Positions 8,819-17,992 of a stretch of 64,000 nucleotides of DNA are shown here, in pieces. Where the stretch lies: contig CAXYYJ010000029.1 of assembly GCA_964293475.1 (NCBI GenBank), positions 1 through 64,000 on the forward strand. The letters run 5' to 3'. This stretch comes from UBA12170 sp964293475 (GTDB lineage: Bacteria; Bacteroidota; Bacteroidia; Bacteroidales; UBA12170). The notes under the pieces are model-generated. The model worked only from the letters and a program-made list of their open reading frames with translations. It was not told where the DNA came from and searched no databases. The position numbers and the translations under genes were made by a program. Positions within the stretch are counted from its first letter, which is position 1, and each line of letters begins with the position of its first letter.

Positions 8819-9769
8819 TTACAGGTCGGTTAATTTAGGACTCTCATATACTTTTTTGTCGAACCAGTGGGCTACATGCCAAAGAACACCTTTAATATAG
8901 GCTCTGATAAATTTGGGGTTGCCCTTAATGGCGATGAGTGTGGCGTTTTTAGGCACCGCTACCAAAAGCTGATACAAAATGGCCAGAAAATAGGTGAGTC
9001 CTTTAAAATTTCTTCTAAGATAAAGGATTCTGTTTCGAGTCATGTAATAGGCACGCAGGGGACTCACTCTGCCGCCGGTGCTGATGCTTTCCTTGTGATA
9101 GATTAAAGAATTGTGGACATAGTAAATCTTATATCCCGCCGTTCTTATTCTGTGAGCCCAATCGAGCTCTTCGTAGTACAAAAAGAAAATATCGGCCATT
9201 AGACCCACTTTATGAACTACATCCATCGAAACCATCATGGCCGCCCCGTGACCGTAGCTCGAAAGCATATCTTCTTCATACTGACCTTTGTCTTTTTCAC
9301 CAAATCCCTTGGCTCCACCACGTTGTGAAATGGGGTTAATGGGGTTATAACCAGCATATTGAAGAGTATCAGGCGAGTGAAAGAATCTAATTTTTGGGCT
9401 AACAATGCCAATGGATATGTCATTCTCCATTTTCTCAACCAAAGGTTCGAGAAAGCCCGGTTCAACTTCGGTATCGTTGTTGAGCATGAGAACATATTTG
9501 CCTTTTGCTACTTTAAATCCTAAATTATTTCCGCCGGCAAATCCAAGATTTGTTTTGCTTTCAATATAAATGATTTCGGGACATACTTCTTTCACTATTT
9601 CCGGATGCTGATCGGGGCTGGCATTGTCCACAACAATAATTTCTATGTTGGGATAGGTAATATTTCTTAAGGATTTTACCATTTCAATGGTAACTTCCGC
9701 ATGGCCATATTGTACCGAAACTATACTTACCAGTGGGTATTCGGGTATTTCAGGTTTATTGATCCCCAT
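8819..9769 (-). CDS. Family 2 glycosyltransferase (rhamnosyltransferase-like), first gene of operon
   Basis: From the ATG at 9769 the product is 316 residues. It is a GT2 protein of the WcaA/rhamnosyl-type group: VSIVSVQYG at the N-terminus, VDNASPD as the first nucleotide-binding segment, NLGFAGGNNLG, the DxD-type motif NNDTEV near residue 98, and an acidic YEELDW motif near 200 as base. The frame could be extended 24 codons upstream, but that extension is hydrophobic and atypical, and the family consensus begins just after MGINKPEIPEY. It probably transfers one sugar to a lipid-linked or growing glycan with the downstream glycosyltransferases and acyltransferase. Confidence 0.87.
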   Translation of the reverse strand: MGINKPEIPEYPLVSIVSVQYGHAEVTIEMVKSLRNITYPNIEIIVVDNASPDQHPEIVKEVCPEIIYIESKTNLGFAGGNNLGFKVAKGKYVLMLNNDTEVEPGFLEPLVEKMENDISIGIVSPKIRFFHSPDTLQYAGYNPINPISQRGGAKGFGEKDKGQYEEDMLSSYGHGAAMMVSMDVVHKVGLMADIFFLYYEELDWAHRIRTAGYKIYYVHNSLIYHKESISTGGRVSPLRAYYMTRNRILYLRRNFKGLTYFLAILYQLLVAVPKNATLIAIKGNPKFIRAYIKGVLWHVAHWFDKKVYESPKLTDL

Positions 9770-9927
9770 AAAGTCTCGTATTTTGTTGTTGTTTGTTAAT
9801 ATAAAAATACTAAAAATATTGAGTGATTCAAAAAAAAACAAACTATTTATTTAAGCAAGTTTTAAAACAGTGATGCTACAGATTTTGCCCGGATTATTTT
9901 TCACTTTGTTTAGAAACTCTGAGAAAT

Positions 9928-9954
9928 AAAAAAAGCGGCAACAGCCGCTTTTTT
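9928..9954. terminator. Terminator at the end of the porin/SGNH operon
   Basis: AGCGGC at 9934-9939 pairs with GCCGCT at 9944-9949 with an AACA loop, an A-run on the left and a T-run on the right. On the minus strand it ends transcription from the SGNH lipoprotein gene, and it isolates the glycosyltransferase operon. Confidence 0.88.
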
Positions 9955-9958
9955 CTAA

Positions 9959-11404
9959 CTAATTGGGGAATTTAACTCCCTGATAATCTGTTAAGCTAAG
10001 TCGCGAAATGGACGAATTGTATTTTTTATTGATCGATTCGATAAAGAAATTGGCGATAAAAGCATTTCCCCGGGCTGTTAAATGAAGCCCGTCGAGACTA
10101 AAAATACCCCCGGTAACAAATTCTGAATTCAGGGTAATACCATCAACCACCAATCCGTCTTTTACTTCATTGAATTTTCCATAAATATCAACCAAAGCCA
10201 AATCGTGGGTTGAAGCTGCATTGGCAATGATTTCATTATATCCTATAATAGCTTCCGAAACGGCATCTATTTCCTGTTGATCCAAAACATAGCGATTTGG
10301 GATTCCAAATGGAACAGGAGTTGGCAGACCTTCGAAGGTCATAAAACTGCCCATACCCATTCCCAAACTATCCTGTGGGGTGGTGAGAATGAGTAATTCC
10401 TGACTATCAGCCTGACGAAACTGAAGGAGTCTCATCATCATTTTTGTTTGAACATTGGTTGCGGTGTCAGCTATGGCGTTCAGTAAATCCTTGTAAAGGA
10501 AGTCATTATCTTGAATCAGAAAATTATTCACGCCTTCCTTAAATTGAATTCCATAAGTAAAAGCTGGTAAGCCGGCCATCTGCAATACCGCATTTATATT
10601 GGATTCAACCACCGCCATTCCAATATTCATTTGACTGGCCTGTGAAGCGTCAATAACCAAAGCATTGATGGGAACGGTGTTAAAATAAGGAGCGCTGGTA
10701 ATATTGGGGATATTGGCTAAAACGCCTTTGGCGCCTGTACTTGCCAGAGTTTGGGTTAACAGGGAATAATAGGCTTGAAAGTCAGCTTGTGGGGTTATTG
10801 ATCCCTGACTTCCACCGGTTGAAGCCCAGCCCAACACATCGTTGTTTCCGATCCAAAGTGAAAAGAAAGTTGGATTCAATGAAACAGCCTGTTGTATCAC
10901 GCTGATATCGGGGGAGCTGGCAAACCGCACGAAATATGGATTGGATAATCCGGCAGCAAGATTGCCAATATTGCCATAGCCATTGGCCAATAAATGCGAC
11001 ACTTTGGCTCCGGGAACGCCCAGATTGGTTACCGAATAGTCGATTGGAGGATAAAATCCAGCCAGGTCGCCATCATTAGCGGGAACCGGAAAGAGTTCGC
11101 CATTCACCAGTCCCAGCGTGAGTTTACCTGGAATAACACCTTGTTCACTTTCAACCACCGGCTGAACAAATGCTTGTCCGCCCACTTCCTGAAATTGCAT
11201 CCCCAAAAGGGCAGGATAGCTGTTGGCCTGAGCGCTTTTATACAAAGCACCATCGGCATAACCCGCTGTGAGTGAGTTGCCTAAGGAGATGTATTTGGAA
11301 AAATCTGCATTACCTTTCGAAGGAACGAATTCTTCTTTAAACTCGGGCTTGCAGGAGATTAGTGCAATCGAAATTGCGAATAAAAGAATATATTTTAGTT
11401 TCAT
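9959..11404 (-). CDS. SGNH/GDSL-family hydrolase lipoprotein
   Basis: This 481-residue protein starts with a lipoprotein signal peptide ending in LISC (C18 in the lipobox). Block I of the SGNH family reads SLGNSLTAGY (nucleophile Ser in GNSLT), the third block reads WIGNNDVLG, and the C-terminal DGLHLTARG carries the catalytic Asp and His. It is likely an esterase, lipase or acetylesterase anchored to the outer membrane. It lies 12 nt downstream of a FadL-type porin gene and is probably co-transcribed with it, which suggests a shared role in lipid or hydrophobic ester uptake. The substrate is inferred only from this pairing. Confidence 0.88.
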   Translation of the reverse strand: MKLKYILLFAISIALISCKPEFKEEFVPSKGNADFSKYISLGNSLTAGYADGALYKSAQANSYPALLGMQFQEVGGQAFVQPVVESEQGVIPGKLTLGLVNGELFPVPANDGDLAGFYPPIDYSVTNLGVPGAKVSHLLANGYGNIGNLAAGLSNPYFVRFASSPDISVIQQAVSLNPTFFSLWIGNNDVLGWASTGGSQGSITPQADFQAYYSLLTQTLASTGAKGVLANIPNITSAPYFNTVPINALVIDASQASQMNIGMAVVESNINAVLQMAGLPAFTYGIQFKEGVNNFLIQDNDFLYKDLLNAIADTATNVQTKMMMRLLQFRQADSQELLILTTPQDSLGMGMGSFMTFEGLPTPVPFGIPNRYVLDQQEIDAVSEAIIGYNEIIANAASTHDLALVDIYGKFNEVKDGLVVDGITLNSEFVTGGIFSLDGLHLTARGNAFIANFFIESINKKYNSSISRLSLTDYQGVKFPN

Positions 11405-11416
11405 AATGGTGCGTTT

Positions 11417-12631
11417 TTAAAAGTTATAATTGATACCAAAGCCAAAAATCGATGATGATGATTTGTAACGACCTTCGAAACCTGAAGGCTCGTAGGATTT
11501 GATGGCTTCCTGACCGTGAGTTCCTAAATAGGTAAGTTCGAAGCCGAGATTTTTGAAAGCTGTTGCACTTAATCCAAAGGTATAGGCCCAGGTGTCGAGG
11601 CTCACAGTTTCGGGGCTGAAGTTTTTAGCATCGGTTGGGGTTTGGTCGTAATATCCACCGGCTCTTACGGTTAGGAAAGAATTGAGTTGGTATTCAAGAC
11701 CCAGACGTGGTATAAAAGTGTTTTTATAGTTTCGGGGGTTGGAATTGTCCAATAAGTCGCCATTCTCTTCGAAAGTGAAGTTGAGCTCTTTATAGCTGCT
11801 CCAGAAAACATAGTTTACTTCCACTGCTGCAAGTAGTTTTGGAGTAACCTGATAACTGATACCAAAGTCGAGATTGGCGGGTAATGGTAAAACTGCACTG
11901 AATTTATTATCGGCAGCAACAATGGTTTGAAGTCCGATTGGAATATGAAAATCAGCTTCACCGCCTTCAACTTCCATGTCTATCTTGCTGCGGTAATCGA
12001 GTCCAATAGCAAGCTTGGGCGTTGCCTGAAAATAGACTCCCGCATTGAAACCCAGATTGAAATCTGAGCCCTGAAGTTGCACATAGGAATCGGTGCTGTA
12101 GGGCAATCCTTTTTGAACATCTACTTGTCCTTGCGCCAAAACCAATCCAGCCCCCAAACTCAATTTGTCGGTGAGTTTATAAGATAAAGTGGGTTGAATA
12201 AAATAGGCTTTGAGCGAAATCTTTTCGATGAGATATTGGCCGGCCCAATCTTCTGGCCATTGGGTTGTGCTGCCATAGGGAGTGTAAAATCCGAGCCCCA
12301 GAGTTAGTTTATCACCCAATTTGGCTGCGCCATACAAGTGCATTGGTGTTCCAAATGGATTGTCGGTTTCTGCCTTGTACATGGAAGCTGTTGACTGGTA
12401 AATAATATGGCTGTTGATGAGATTGGCTCCAACTTCGAAGCTATAGTTATTCTTCATAGCAGCCAGTGCGCCTGGATTATAGAAAATACTGCTGGCTCCA
12501 AAGTTCATGGGCGAACCAATCAGACCCATGCCCGTTTGCTTTTGTCCTTGCAATCGAACCTGATATCCACCGGCAAAGGCAGAAATAGAAATTCCGATGG
12601 CAAAAATGCTCAATAAAATTTTATTTTTCAT
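11417..12631 (-). CDS. OmpP1/FadL/TodX-family outer membrane porin
   Basis: From the ATG at 12631 this is a 404-residue protein with a clear signal peptide (MKNKILLSIFAIGISISAFA). The mature start GGYQVRLQGQKQTGMG is the FadL/TodX N-terminal plug signature, followed by GSPMNFGASSIFYNPGALA. Many alternating amphipathic strands fill the rest, and the last residue is Phe in FGINYNF, as expected for an outer membrane barrel. The family moves long-chain fatty acids and hydrocarbons across the outer membrane. The longer frame to 12751 is rejected because it would start upstream of the -7 element at 12721-12728. It forms an operon with the SGNH lipoprotein. Confidence 0.92.
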   Translation of the reverse strand: MKNKILLSIFAIGISISAFAGGYQVRLQGQKQTGMGLIGSPMNFGASSIFYNPGALAAMKNNYSFEVGANLINSHIIYQSTASMYKAETDNPFGTPMHLYGAAKLGDKLTLGLGFYTPYGSTTQWPEDWAGQYLIEKISLKAYFIQPTLSYKLTDKLSLGAGLVLAQGQVDVQKGLPYSTDSYVQLQGSDFNLGFNAGVYFQATPKLAIGLDYRSKIDMEVEGGEADFHIPIGLQTIVAADNKFSAVLPLPANLDFGISYQVTPKLLAAVEVNYVFWSSYKELNFTFEENGDLLDNSNPRNYKNTFIPRLGLEYQLNSFLTVRAGGYYDQTPTDAKNFSPETVSLDTWAYTFGLSATAFKNLGFELTYLGTHGQEAIKSYEPSGFEGRYKSSSSIFGFGINYNF

Positions 12632-12720
12632 TTGTTGTGATTTTAGGTTAGAAGCCATGAGATATTGCTCCGGGTTTTTGCGGGAATACTCACAAGCTTC
12701 GATTAGGTTTTTTTGAGGAG

Positions 12721-12728
12721 CAAATGTA
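12721..12728 (-). promoter_or_regulatory. -7 element of the FadL/SGNH operon
   Basis: On the minus strand this reads TACATTTG, a match to TAnnTTTG. The leader to the ATG at 12631 would be about 85 nt. The -33 region is weak. Confidence 0.45.
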
Positions 12729-12808
12729 TCAATATTCCAATATATCGACATGATTGATAGAAATCTATAACAACCAAACAGAAAAAATGGGGAGAATTAA
12801 CTTCTTTT

Positions 12809-15800
12809 TTACTCTTTTGTTTCTATTTGTTGGAGTAAGATATCCACAGCTTTTTGTAATTGCTCATCCTTTCCTTTGGATCTGGAGTCGGGTTTTAGCT
12901 CGACAATTTCATCGGGAACTGCCGGAAAATGCTCCATGTTTTTATCAGTTTTAATGGAATACCATCCTCTGTATGGTAACCGAATGGTGCTGCCATCCAT
13001 CAATGTTCTGGATGAAGTTGATATCACAGCGCCAAAAGTGGGTGTTCCTACAAGGGTTCCGATTTCGTTGTTTTGGTAAGCATGAGAAAAAATTTCGGCG
13101 TTGGAGTAGGAATTCTGATTACACAGTGCTATGCTTGGTTTGGTCCAGCTGGCAAAGGGTAACCGCTCGCCAAAGGCATAGTGGCTGCGGAAATTTTTAT
13201 GTTCCTTTTCCAGATTTTCTGCAGCTCCACGGGGAATGGTGTAGGCATGTTGTTTCACAGCAATTACAGCCATCAGATAGTCGGTTGTCCAGCCGCCACC
13301 ATTGTTTCTAACATCTATCAGAATCCCTTTTTTCCCGTAGCCTGCAGCCATTAAATCGCGTTCGAATTGCTCAAAACTCTCCCAACCCATGGATTGGATA
13401 TGCAAATATCCCAATTTCCCCTGAGCGTATTCATCCACCATTTTTCGGTTATCCAATACCCAGTTATTGTATAAAACGTCGCCGAGAGAGCTGGTGGGAC
13501 GAATTACAATATCCTGTTTTATATTGCTCCTTTCTATTTCCAACACCACCGGCTCATCGGTTTTGTTGATGAAAAAGCTGTAGAAATTGCTTTCAGAAGT
13601 GAGAGGCTGACCATCAACTTTAACAATGATATCGTTGGGGAGAAGTCTGCTTTGATCGTAATCGGCGGGGCTTCCCTTCAGCACACGGAGTACTTTGATG
13701 CCATTTTTGTCATTTTCGAAATCAATCCCAATCAAACCGCATTTCTCCTGACTCTTCAATTTTTCTTTAGGTCCATTGAACCCCATATGGCTGGCGTTCA
13801 ATTCCCCCAGGAGCCAGTTAAATAATCCGCTAAAGTCCTGATTGCAGCTGGATTTTAAAACCAGGGGCTTGTATTTTTTGCCTAAATCGTTCCAATCGTT
13901 GCCATGAAATTCGGGATCGTAAAATCCATCGGCCATGGTTTTCCAGGCTTCATCAAAAACTTTCTCCTTTTGTTCAGCAAGGTTGATATCCATTTCTGCT
14001 TTCACCGAAATCGATTCTATTTTGTCTGCAGCTAGTTTTATTCTGCTCATTTTTCCTTCGTTTTGAAGAAGATAGATAAACTTACCATCGTCGCTGAGCA
14101 TCAGGTCGTAACCACCTTTGCCATCTTTGGTCACTTCAGTTAATTCCTTTTTATTCCATTTAATTTTAAAAATATCTGATTTGTTTTTGTCGTCGATATT
14201 TCCGTTGAAATAGATAAACTGGCTGTTTTCGCTAAAGCAGGGACGGCTTTCGTTTCCGGGGATGCTGGTGAGTTGAACAAGGCGGTTGTGAATGTCGTCG
14301 AAATCGATGATTACTTTAGCTGGCTTGGCTTTGTCCGACTTCTTGTCCGACTTGCCATTCTCCTTTTCAAATTCTTCGAGTTCCCAATCTTCCGCCGATT
14401 TTTCGGCATCTTTTTTCTGAAGCCACACAAACCAAATATCGTAGCTTCCATAGTTTCTCAGCGATGAGAAAGCGAGCTTCTTGCCATCTGGACTCCAGAC
14501 AGGGTCGGTGTCGGTGCGTGGATGCATGCTGATGTTCACAGGAGCAAAGGTATTGTCGGCGGGATGGATAAATATTTCCTTGTTAAAGTCCAAATCGCTG
14601 AGTGCATAGGCTAAATATTGATCGTCGGGGCTAAAACTTACGTTGGACGGGTTGGCCCAACCATCGAGTAAAACCTTCGAATTACTAATTTTTCCCTTGC
14701 CGTCTATTTCGGCAATGAGCATTTTTCCCCGGTCTTGCTGATATACAATTTTGTCTTTTTTGTTCGACATCACCAGGCTGTGCTCGTCTTCCTGTGAATT
14801 GGTGAGATTGGTGGTTTTGTGCTTCAAGCTTTTAAACAAGTCACCCTGGGAGTTGTCGTCGGATTCTATGGAAAATATATCTGATTGACCATCAGTTACG
14901 CTGGTAAATAACACCACTGAATCGTTGAGCCATACGGGGTTCTGATTGTTATTGGTGTTGTTGGTGAGTCGACGTGTAATGCTGCTTGCATCTTTTGCCT
15001 GGCTAATAAATAGATTGCCGTGAATAGAAAGAACCAGATATTTACCGTTGGGTGACAATTGAAAATTGTCGATGTCCGATGTAAATGATTGGTGTTGAAT
15101 ATCCTGGGTTCTGTCTTCTATAGGAATATGTATGTTGATGGGTGAAAATTTATTTTCGCCAGCTTTTTTTAAAAGTATCTTGTCGCCTTGTTCAACAACT
15201 ATATCGAGCGATTTGGAAGCCACGGAGAAATATCTGATTCCAAAATCTGTGAAATTTGTTAGGCTTTTGTCTTGAATTAATGTTTGATTACCATTGATTG
15301 TCAACGACATAAGTTGATAAATCTTGGTTCCGTTGCTGCTGATGTAGAGCATTTCGGTGGGACTGATCCAGGTGGGTTGGAACTGGTTAAAAAGCTGGGA
15401 TGTGATTTGCTGATAGGTTTTGTCCTGTTTATTGAAAAGCCAAATGTCGCGATTGGCCGAGCCTTCATAGGCCTGGCGGTTTATGGGACAAGTGCCACGA
15501 ACAAAGGCTACATTTTTTCCATCGGGCGATTCAGTTGCAAAGCTTCCAAGTGCTTCCAGAAGTCGCACCGCATTGCCACCCTCAGGCGAAATATAGAAAA
15601 TCTCGTTATCACGCTCGGCCTGAGCATTATATCGGCGGGTTTCGAATACAATTCTTTGCGGAATAGTCCAGGAGTTCAACAGGTCCTGACCCGGATGAAA
15701 AGTAAGTCTTTTGAGCCCGGAGCCATCGCTGTTCATCACGAAAACATCATCCGAGCCAAACCGGTCGGAGTTGAATGCTATTTGTTTACCATCGGGCGAC

Positions 15801-16006
15801 CACATTGGATTTTTATCGTAGGCCTCGTGAATGGTGAGTCTGATGGGAATATTTTGTTTAAGATTCATTACCCAGATGTCACCCTGGTAGCAAAAAGCCA
15901 GATTTTCGCCAGTGGGATCTAGGGCAGGAAACCGAACCAGACTATTCTGCGCCTGGACTAAAAAGGAAGCGAAAATCAAAACAGTGATAGCGTAAATTTT
16001 TTTCAT
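12809..16006 (-). CDS. Secreted tricorn-type S41 protease
   Basis: The 1065-residue product has a signal peptide (MKKIYAITVLIFASFLVQAQ). The N-terminal ~650 residues contain PD40/TolB-like beta-propeller repeats (for example WSPDGKQIAFNSDR and WSPDGKKLAFSSLR). A tricorn core, a PDZ domain (about residues 765-840) and the S41 protease domain follow. The nucleophile is probably S968 in NSYSNAEIFS; archaeal tricorn has Ser-Asp at this spot and here Asn follows. Family members degrade peptides; in Bacteroidota the secreted form is common and periplasmic. A lysine- and aspartate-rich linker around residues 550-575 joins the parts. It appears to be monocistronic. Confidence 0.9.
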   Translation of the reverse strand: MKKIYAITVLIFASFLVQAQNSLVRFPALDPTGENLAFCYQGDIWVMNLKQNIPIRLTIHEAYDKNPMWSPDGKQIAFNSDRFGSDDVFVMNSDGSGLKRLTFHPGQDLLNSWTIPQRIVFETRRYNAQAERDNEIFYISPEGGNAVRLLEALGSFATESPDGKNVAFVRGTCPINRQAYEGSANRDIWLFNKQDKTYQQITSQLFNQFQPTWISPTEMLYISSNGTKIYQLMSLTINGNQTLIQDKSLTNFTDFGIRYFSVASKSLDIVVEQGDKILLKKAGENKFSPINIHIPIEDRTQDIQHQSFTSDIDNFQLSPNGKYLVLSIHGNLFISQAKDASSITRRLTNNTNNNQNPVWLNDSVVLFTSVTDGQSDIFSIESDDNSQGDLFKSLKHKTTNLTNSQEDEHSLVMSNKKDKIVYQQDRGKMLIAEIDGKGKISNSKVLLDGWANPSNVSFSPDDQYLAYALSDLDFNKEIFIHPADNTFAPVNISMHPRTDTDPVWSPDGKKLAFSSLRNYGSYDIWFVWLQKKDAEKSAEDWELEEFEKENGKSDKKSDKAKPAKVIIDFDDIHNRLVQLTSIPGNESRPCFSENSQFIYFNGNIDDKNKSDIFKIKWNKKELTEVTKDGKGGYDLMLSDDGKFIYLLQNEGKMSRIKLAADKIESISVKAEMDINLAEQKEKVFDEAWKTMADGFYDPEFHGNDWNDLGKKYKPLVLKSSCNQDFSGLFNWLLGELNASHMGFNGPKEKLKSQEKCGLIGIDFENDKNGIKVLRVLKGSPADYDQSRLLPNDIIVKVDGQPLTSESNFYSFFINKTDEPVVLEIERSNIKQDIVIRPTSSLGDVLYNNWVLDNRKMVDEYAQGKLGYLHIQSMGWESFEQFERDLMAAGYGKKGILIDVRNNGGGWTTDYLMAVIAVKQHAYTIPRGAAENLEKEHKNFRSHYAFGERLPFASWTKPSIALCNQNSYSNAEIFSHAYQNNEIGTLVGTPTFGAVISTSSRTLMDGSTIRLPYRGWYSIKTDKNMEHFPAVPDEIVELKPDSRSKGKDEQLQKAVDILLQQIETKE

Positions 16007-16082
16007 AATTGCAGGTTTAATAAGGCTAAAAATATAAGATATAGTCGTGGTAATTAACTTCTTTCTTCAAAAGTAGTAAAAA

Positions 16083-17093
16083 TTATAAACCTTCGGAGCA
16101 GTTCTTACAGATTTCTGTTTTAGCCCGGTCGGTAAATACCTGATTACGAAAATTCTTGTAGGAGGAAGTGTTTTTAATCTCGCCGAACGATTCGGTGAGA
16201 AGGTTGCCCATGACATATTTAGCATCTTTATCGAAGCAGCAAGGAACCACATTCCCATCCCAGGTAACTACAGCGGCACGCCACATGCGGTTGCAATGGT
16301 TGGGCACTGGTTTTTTAATTTTCCACAATCCGTCAGCGGTTTGGGAGTATCGGGCGTATTTAGAATCGGCAGGTATAAGCTGGTTTTTGTCGTTGTCGGA
16401 GTATATTTGAGCCGTTTTGATTTCTACTTTATCCACCCCCAATTCATTTTTCAGAGCTTTGGCTTTAGATATCTGATTTTCGTTGAATTTAAAAACAATA
16501 AACTGCACTACAATGAGCGGATTTGAAGCGTTAAGCTTTTTACGGGCAGCCACCAGATTTTTAATTCCAGCCATCACCTGATTGAAATTTCCCCCAACCC
16601 GATATTGTTCATAGGTTTGCTGATCCAACCCATCCAGAGAAATGATAATGCGGTCGAGTCCCGATTTTACAGTTTCCTCTGCTTTTTGGGGAGTTAAAAA
16701 ATGCCCATTGGTGGAGGTTGAAGTGAATATTTTCTGGCTTCGGGCATGGGCCACCATTTTAAAAAAATCTTTATTGAGAAAAGGCTCGCCCTGAAAATAT
16801 AGAATGAGCCAGATTAAATTTCGTTTTTGTTTTTGGATGATGGTTTTAAAATTCTCAAGCGATAGAACCCCGGTGGGTCGTGTGAATTGTTTTTGGCCAG
16901 AAGGGCATTCCAGGCACGAAAGGTTGCAAAAAGTTCCTGTTTCGATGGAAAGGCTCCAGGGTTCGCCACGATGAATGTTTCTGCGAAAAATAAGGTTTAG
17001 ATAATAGCTGCCATGGATTAAAACCAGATTTTTAATCTTTTGAAGGTCGATAACCCTTAATAAGCGGAAATAATAGGCTAAAAAATACTTCAC
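16083..17093 (-). CDS. Radical SAM protein with SPASM-type C-terminus
   Basis: This 336-residue enzyme has the radical SAM cluster motif at C56, C60 and C63 (CNLSCLEC). A C-terminal cysteine set, C267, C285, C286, C329 and C332, matches a SPASM/twitch domain for additional Fe-S clusters. The text after the first motif (PSGQKQFTRPTG) is common in radical SAM proteins near lipid or cell-wall genes, but the substrate is unknown. Its start overlaps the stop of the upstream gene by 4 nt (ATGA), which implies translational coupling with the holin-like protein. It is the last gene of a three-gene cluster. Confidence 0.88.
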   Translation of the reverse strand: MKYFLAYYFRLLRVIDLQKIKNLVLIHGSYYLNLIFRRNIHRGEPWSLSIETGTFCNLSCLECPSGQKQFTRPTGVLSLENFKTIIQKQKRNLIWLILYFQGEPFLNKDFFKMVAHARSQKIFTSTSTNGHFLTPQKAEETVKSGLDRIIISLDGLDQQTYEQYRVGGNFNQVMAGIKNLVAARKKLNASNPLIVVQFIVFKFNENQISKAKALKNELGVDKVEIKTAQIYSDNDKNQLIPADSKYARYSQTADGLWKIKKPVPNHCNRMWRAAVVTWDGNVVPCCFDKDAKYVMGNLLTESFGEIKNTSSYKNFRNQVFTDRAKTEICKNCSEGL

Positions 17094-17674
17094 TTTCTCT
17101 TTTTCCGGTTGATAATGATTTCCCGCAAAAATAGTAAGGCAGTTAAAATGGATTGAGGATTGTTAATAATTGATTTGAGAAATCGGGTTTTCATTTGCTC
17201 GAAAGAATAGAAATCCTTGATATCGTCGATGTTTTGGTCAATATTTTTCTCAGATTCTTTAAGCATCACATTCAGTTCGGAAAGTGCGGCTTCGAGAGTT
17301 GGATATTCTTTGAGTCTGTTGTCATGATTCAAATCGCTCATATCGACCAGCATCCCCATGTTTTTACTTATGGGTTTGAGAATCCAGGGTTCGCGAAAAA
17401 TATAAATTAAAGCCCCCAGCAACAGATAGATAGCGCTCACAATCAGGTTACCCATTCCGGGCATATGGAGAACGTCGGCCAGCCAATCGGCTAAACTAAG
17501 CGAGAGGAACAAGCTGATAAACAGGAATAGAAAACCCAGAATCAGGGCGAAAACAAAATAAGCCGCTGCATTGCTGAGTTTTTTGCTGAGTTGAATTAGG
17601 GTAATGTCAATCTTTAAATTGACATATCTTTTCACCATATCAACAGTTTGCAGCGTTGGGTTTTGATTATCCAT
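17090..17674 (-). CDS. Phage-holin-superfamily-like two-TM membrane protein
   Basis: The 194-residue product has two hydrophobic helices (about residues 37-62 and 75-95) in the layout of the holin-X/YqjE-like family (soluble N-terminus, two helices, charged C-terminus). In free-living bacteria these proteins are not phage holins; they usually sit beside YtxH-like genes and have an unknown envelope-stress role. It overlaps the YtxH-like gene by 8 nt upstream and the radical SAM gene by 4 nt downstream, so the three are translated together. No phage genes surround it. Confidence 0.7.
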   Translation of the reverse strand: MDNQNPTLQTVDMVKRYVNLKIDITLIQLSKKLSNAAAYFVFALILGFLFLFISLFLSLSLADWLADVLHMPGMGNLIVSAIYLLLGALIYIFREPWILKPISKNMGMLVDMSDLNHDNRLKEYPTLEAALSELNVMLKESEKNIDQNIDDIKDFYSFEQMKTRFLKSIINNPQSILTALLFLREIIINRKKRK

Positions 17675-17951
17675 GACTGGCCTGGTTTTGTTGTTTTTCT
17701 TGTTGTTTTTCTTTTTCTTGCTCTTTTTCCTTGCTCAATTCTTCGAGCTCGTTTTCGAGTTCGCTCCAGAGGTCGGCTGTTTTGTCTTTAAAATCGGAGC
17801 TGATTTTGCCAATTTTCTCTCTCAGTTTTCTTCGGTTTGTTTTGCCGTCGTTGGGTGAAAGAAGCAGGGCGGCACCAGCGCCAATGGCAGCTCCTATTCC
17901 AATTCCGGCCAAAAGCGTTAATAAGGTTTTAGTTGATGATTGATCGCTCAT
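17667..17951 (-). CDS. YtxH-domain small protein
   Basis: A 94-residue protein with a glycine/alanine-rich membrane segment (LLAGIGIGAAIGAGAALLLS) followed by the PNDGKTNRRKLREK pattern typical of YtxH proteins. It ends with a long charged coiled-coil tail rich in Glu, Lys and Gln. YtxH proteins are linked to general stress responses. It is the first gene of an overlapping cluster with the holin-like and radical SAM genes. Confidence 0.85.
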   Translation of the reverse strand: MSDQSSTKTLLTLLAGIGIGAAIGAGAALLLSPNDGKTNRRKLREKIGKISSDFKDKTADLWSELENELEELSKEKEQEKEKQQEKQQNQASHG

Positions 17952-17992
17952 AGGGAGTTTTTTTAAGTTTTTACGTTGAATGGTATAAAAAG

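Noticed and set aside
15284..15922. 212-codon plus-strand frame within the tricorn-type gene
   Set aside because: It overlaps the propeller repeats of a strongly supported minus-strand gene, with no promoter or domain of its own.
17090..17674. Holin-like gene as evidence of a prophage
   Set aside because: No phage structural, integrase or lysis genes are near; the holin-X type is common beside YtxH-like genes in free-living bacteria.
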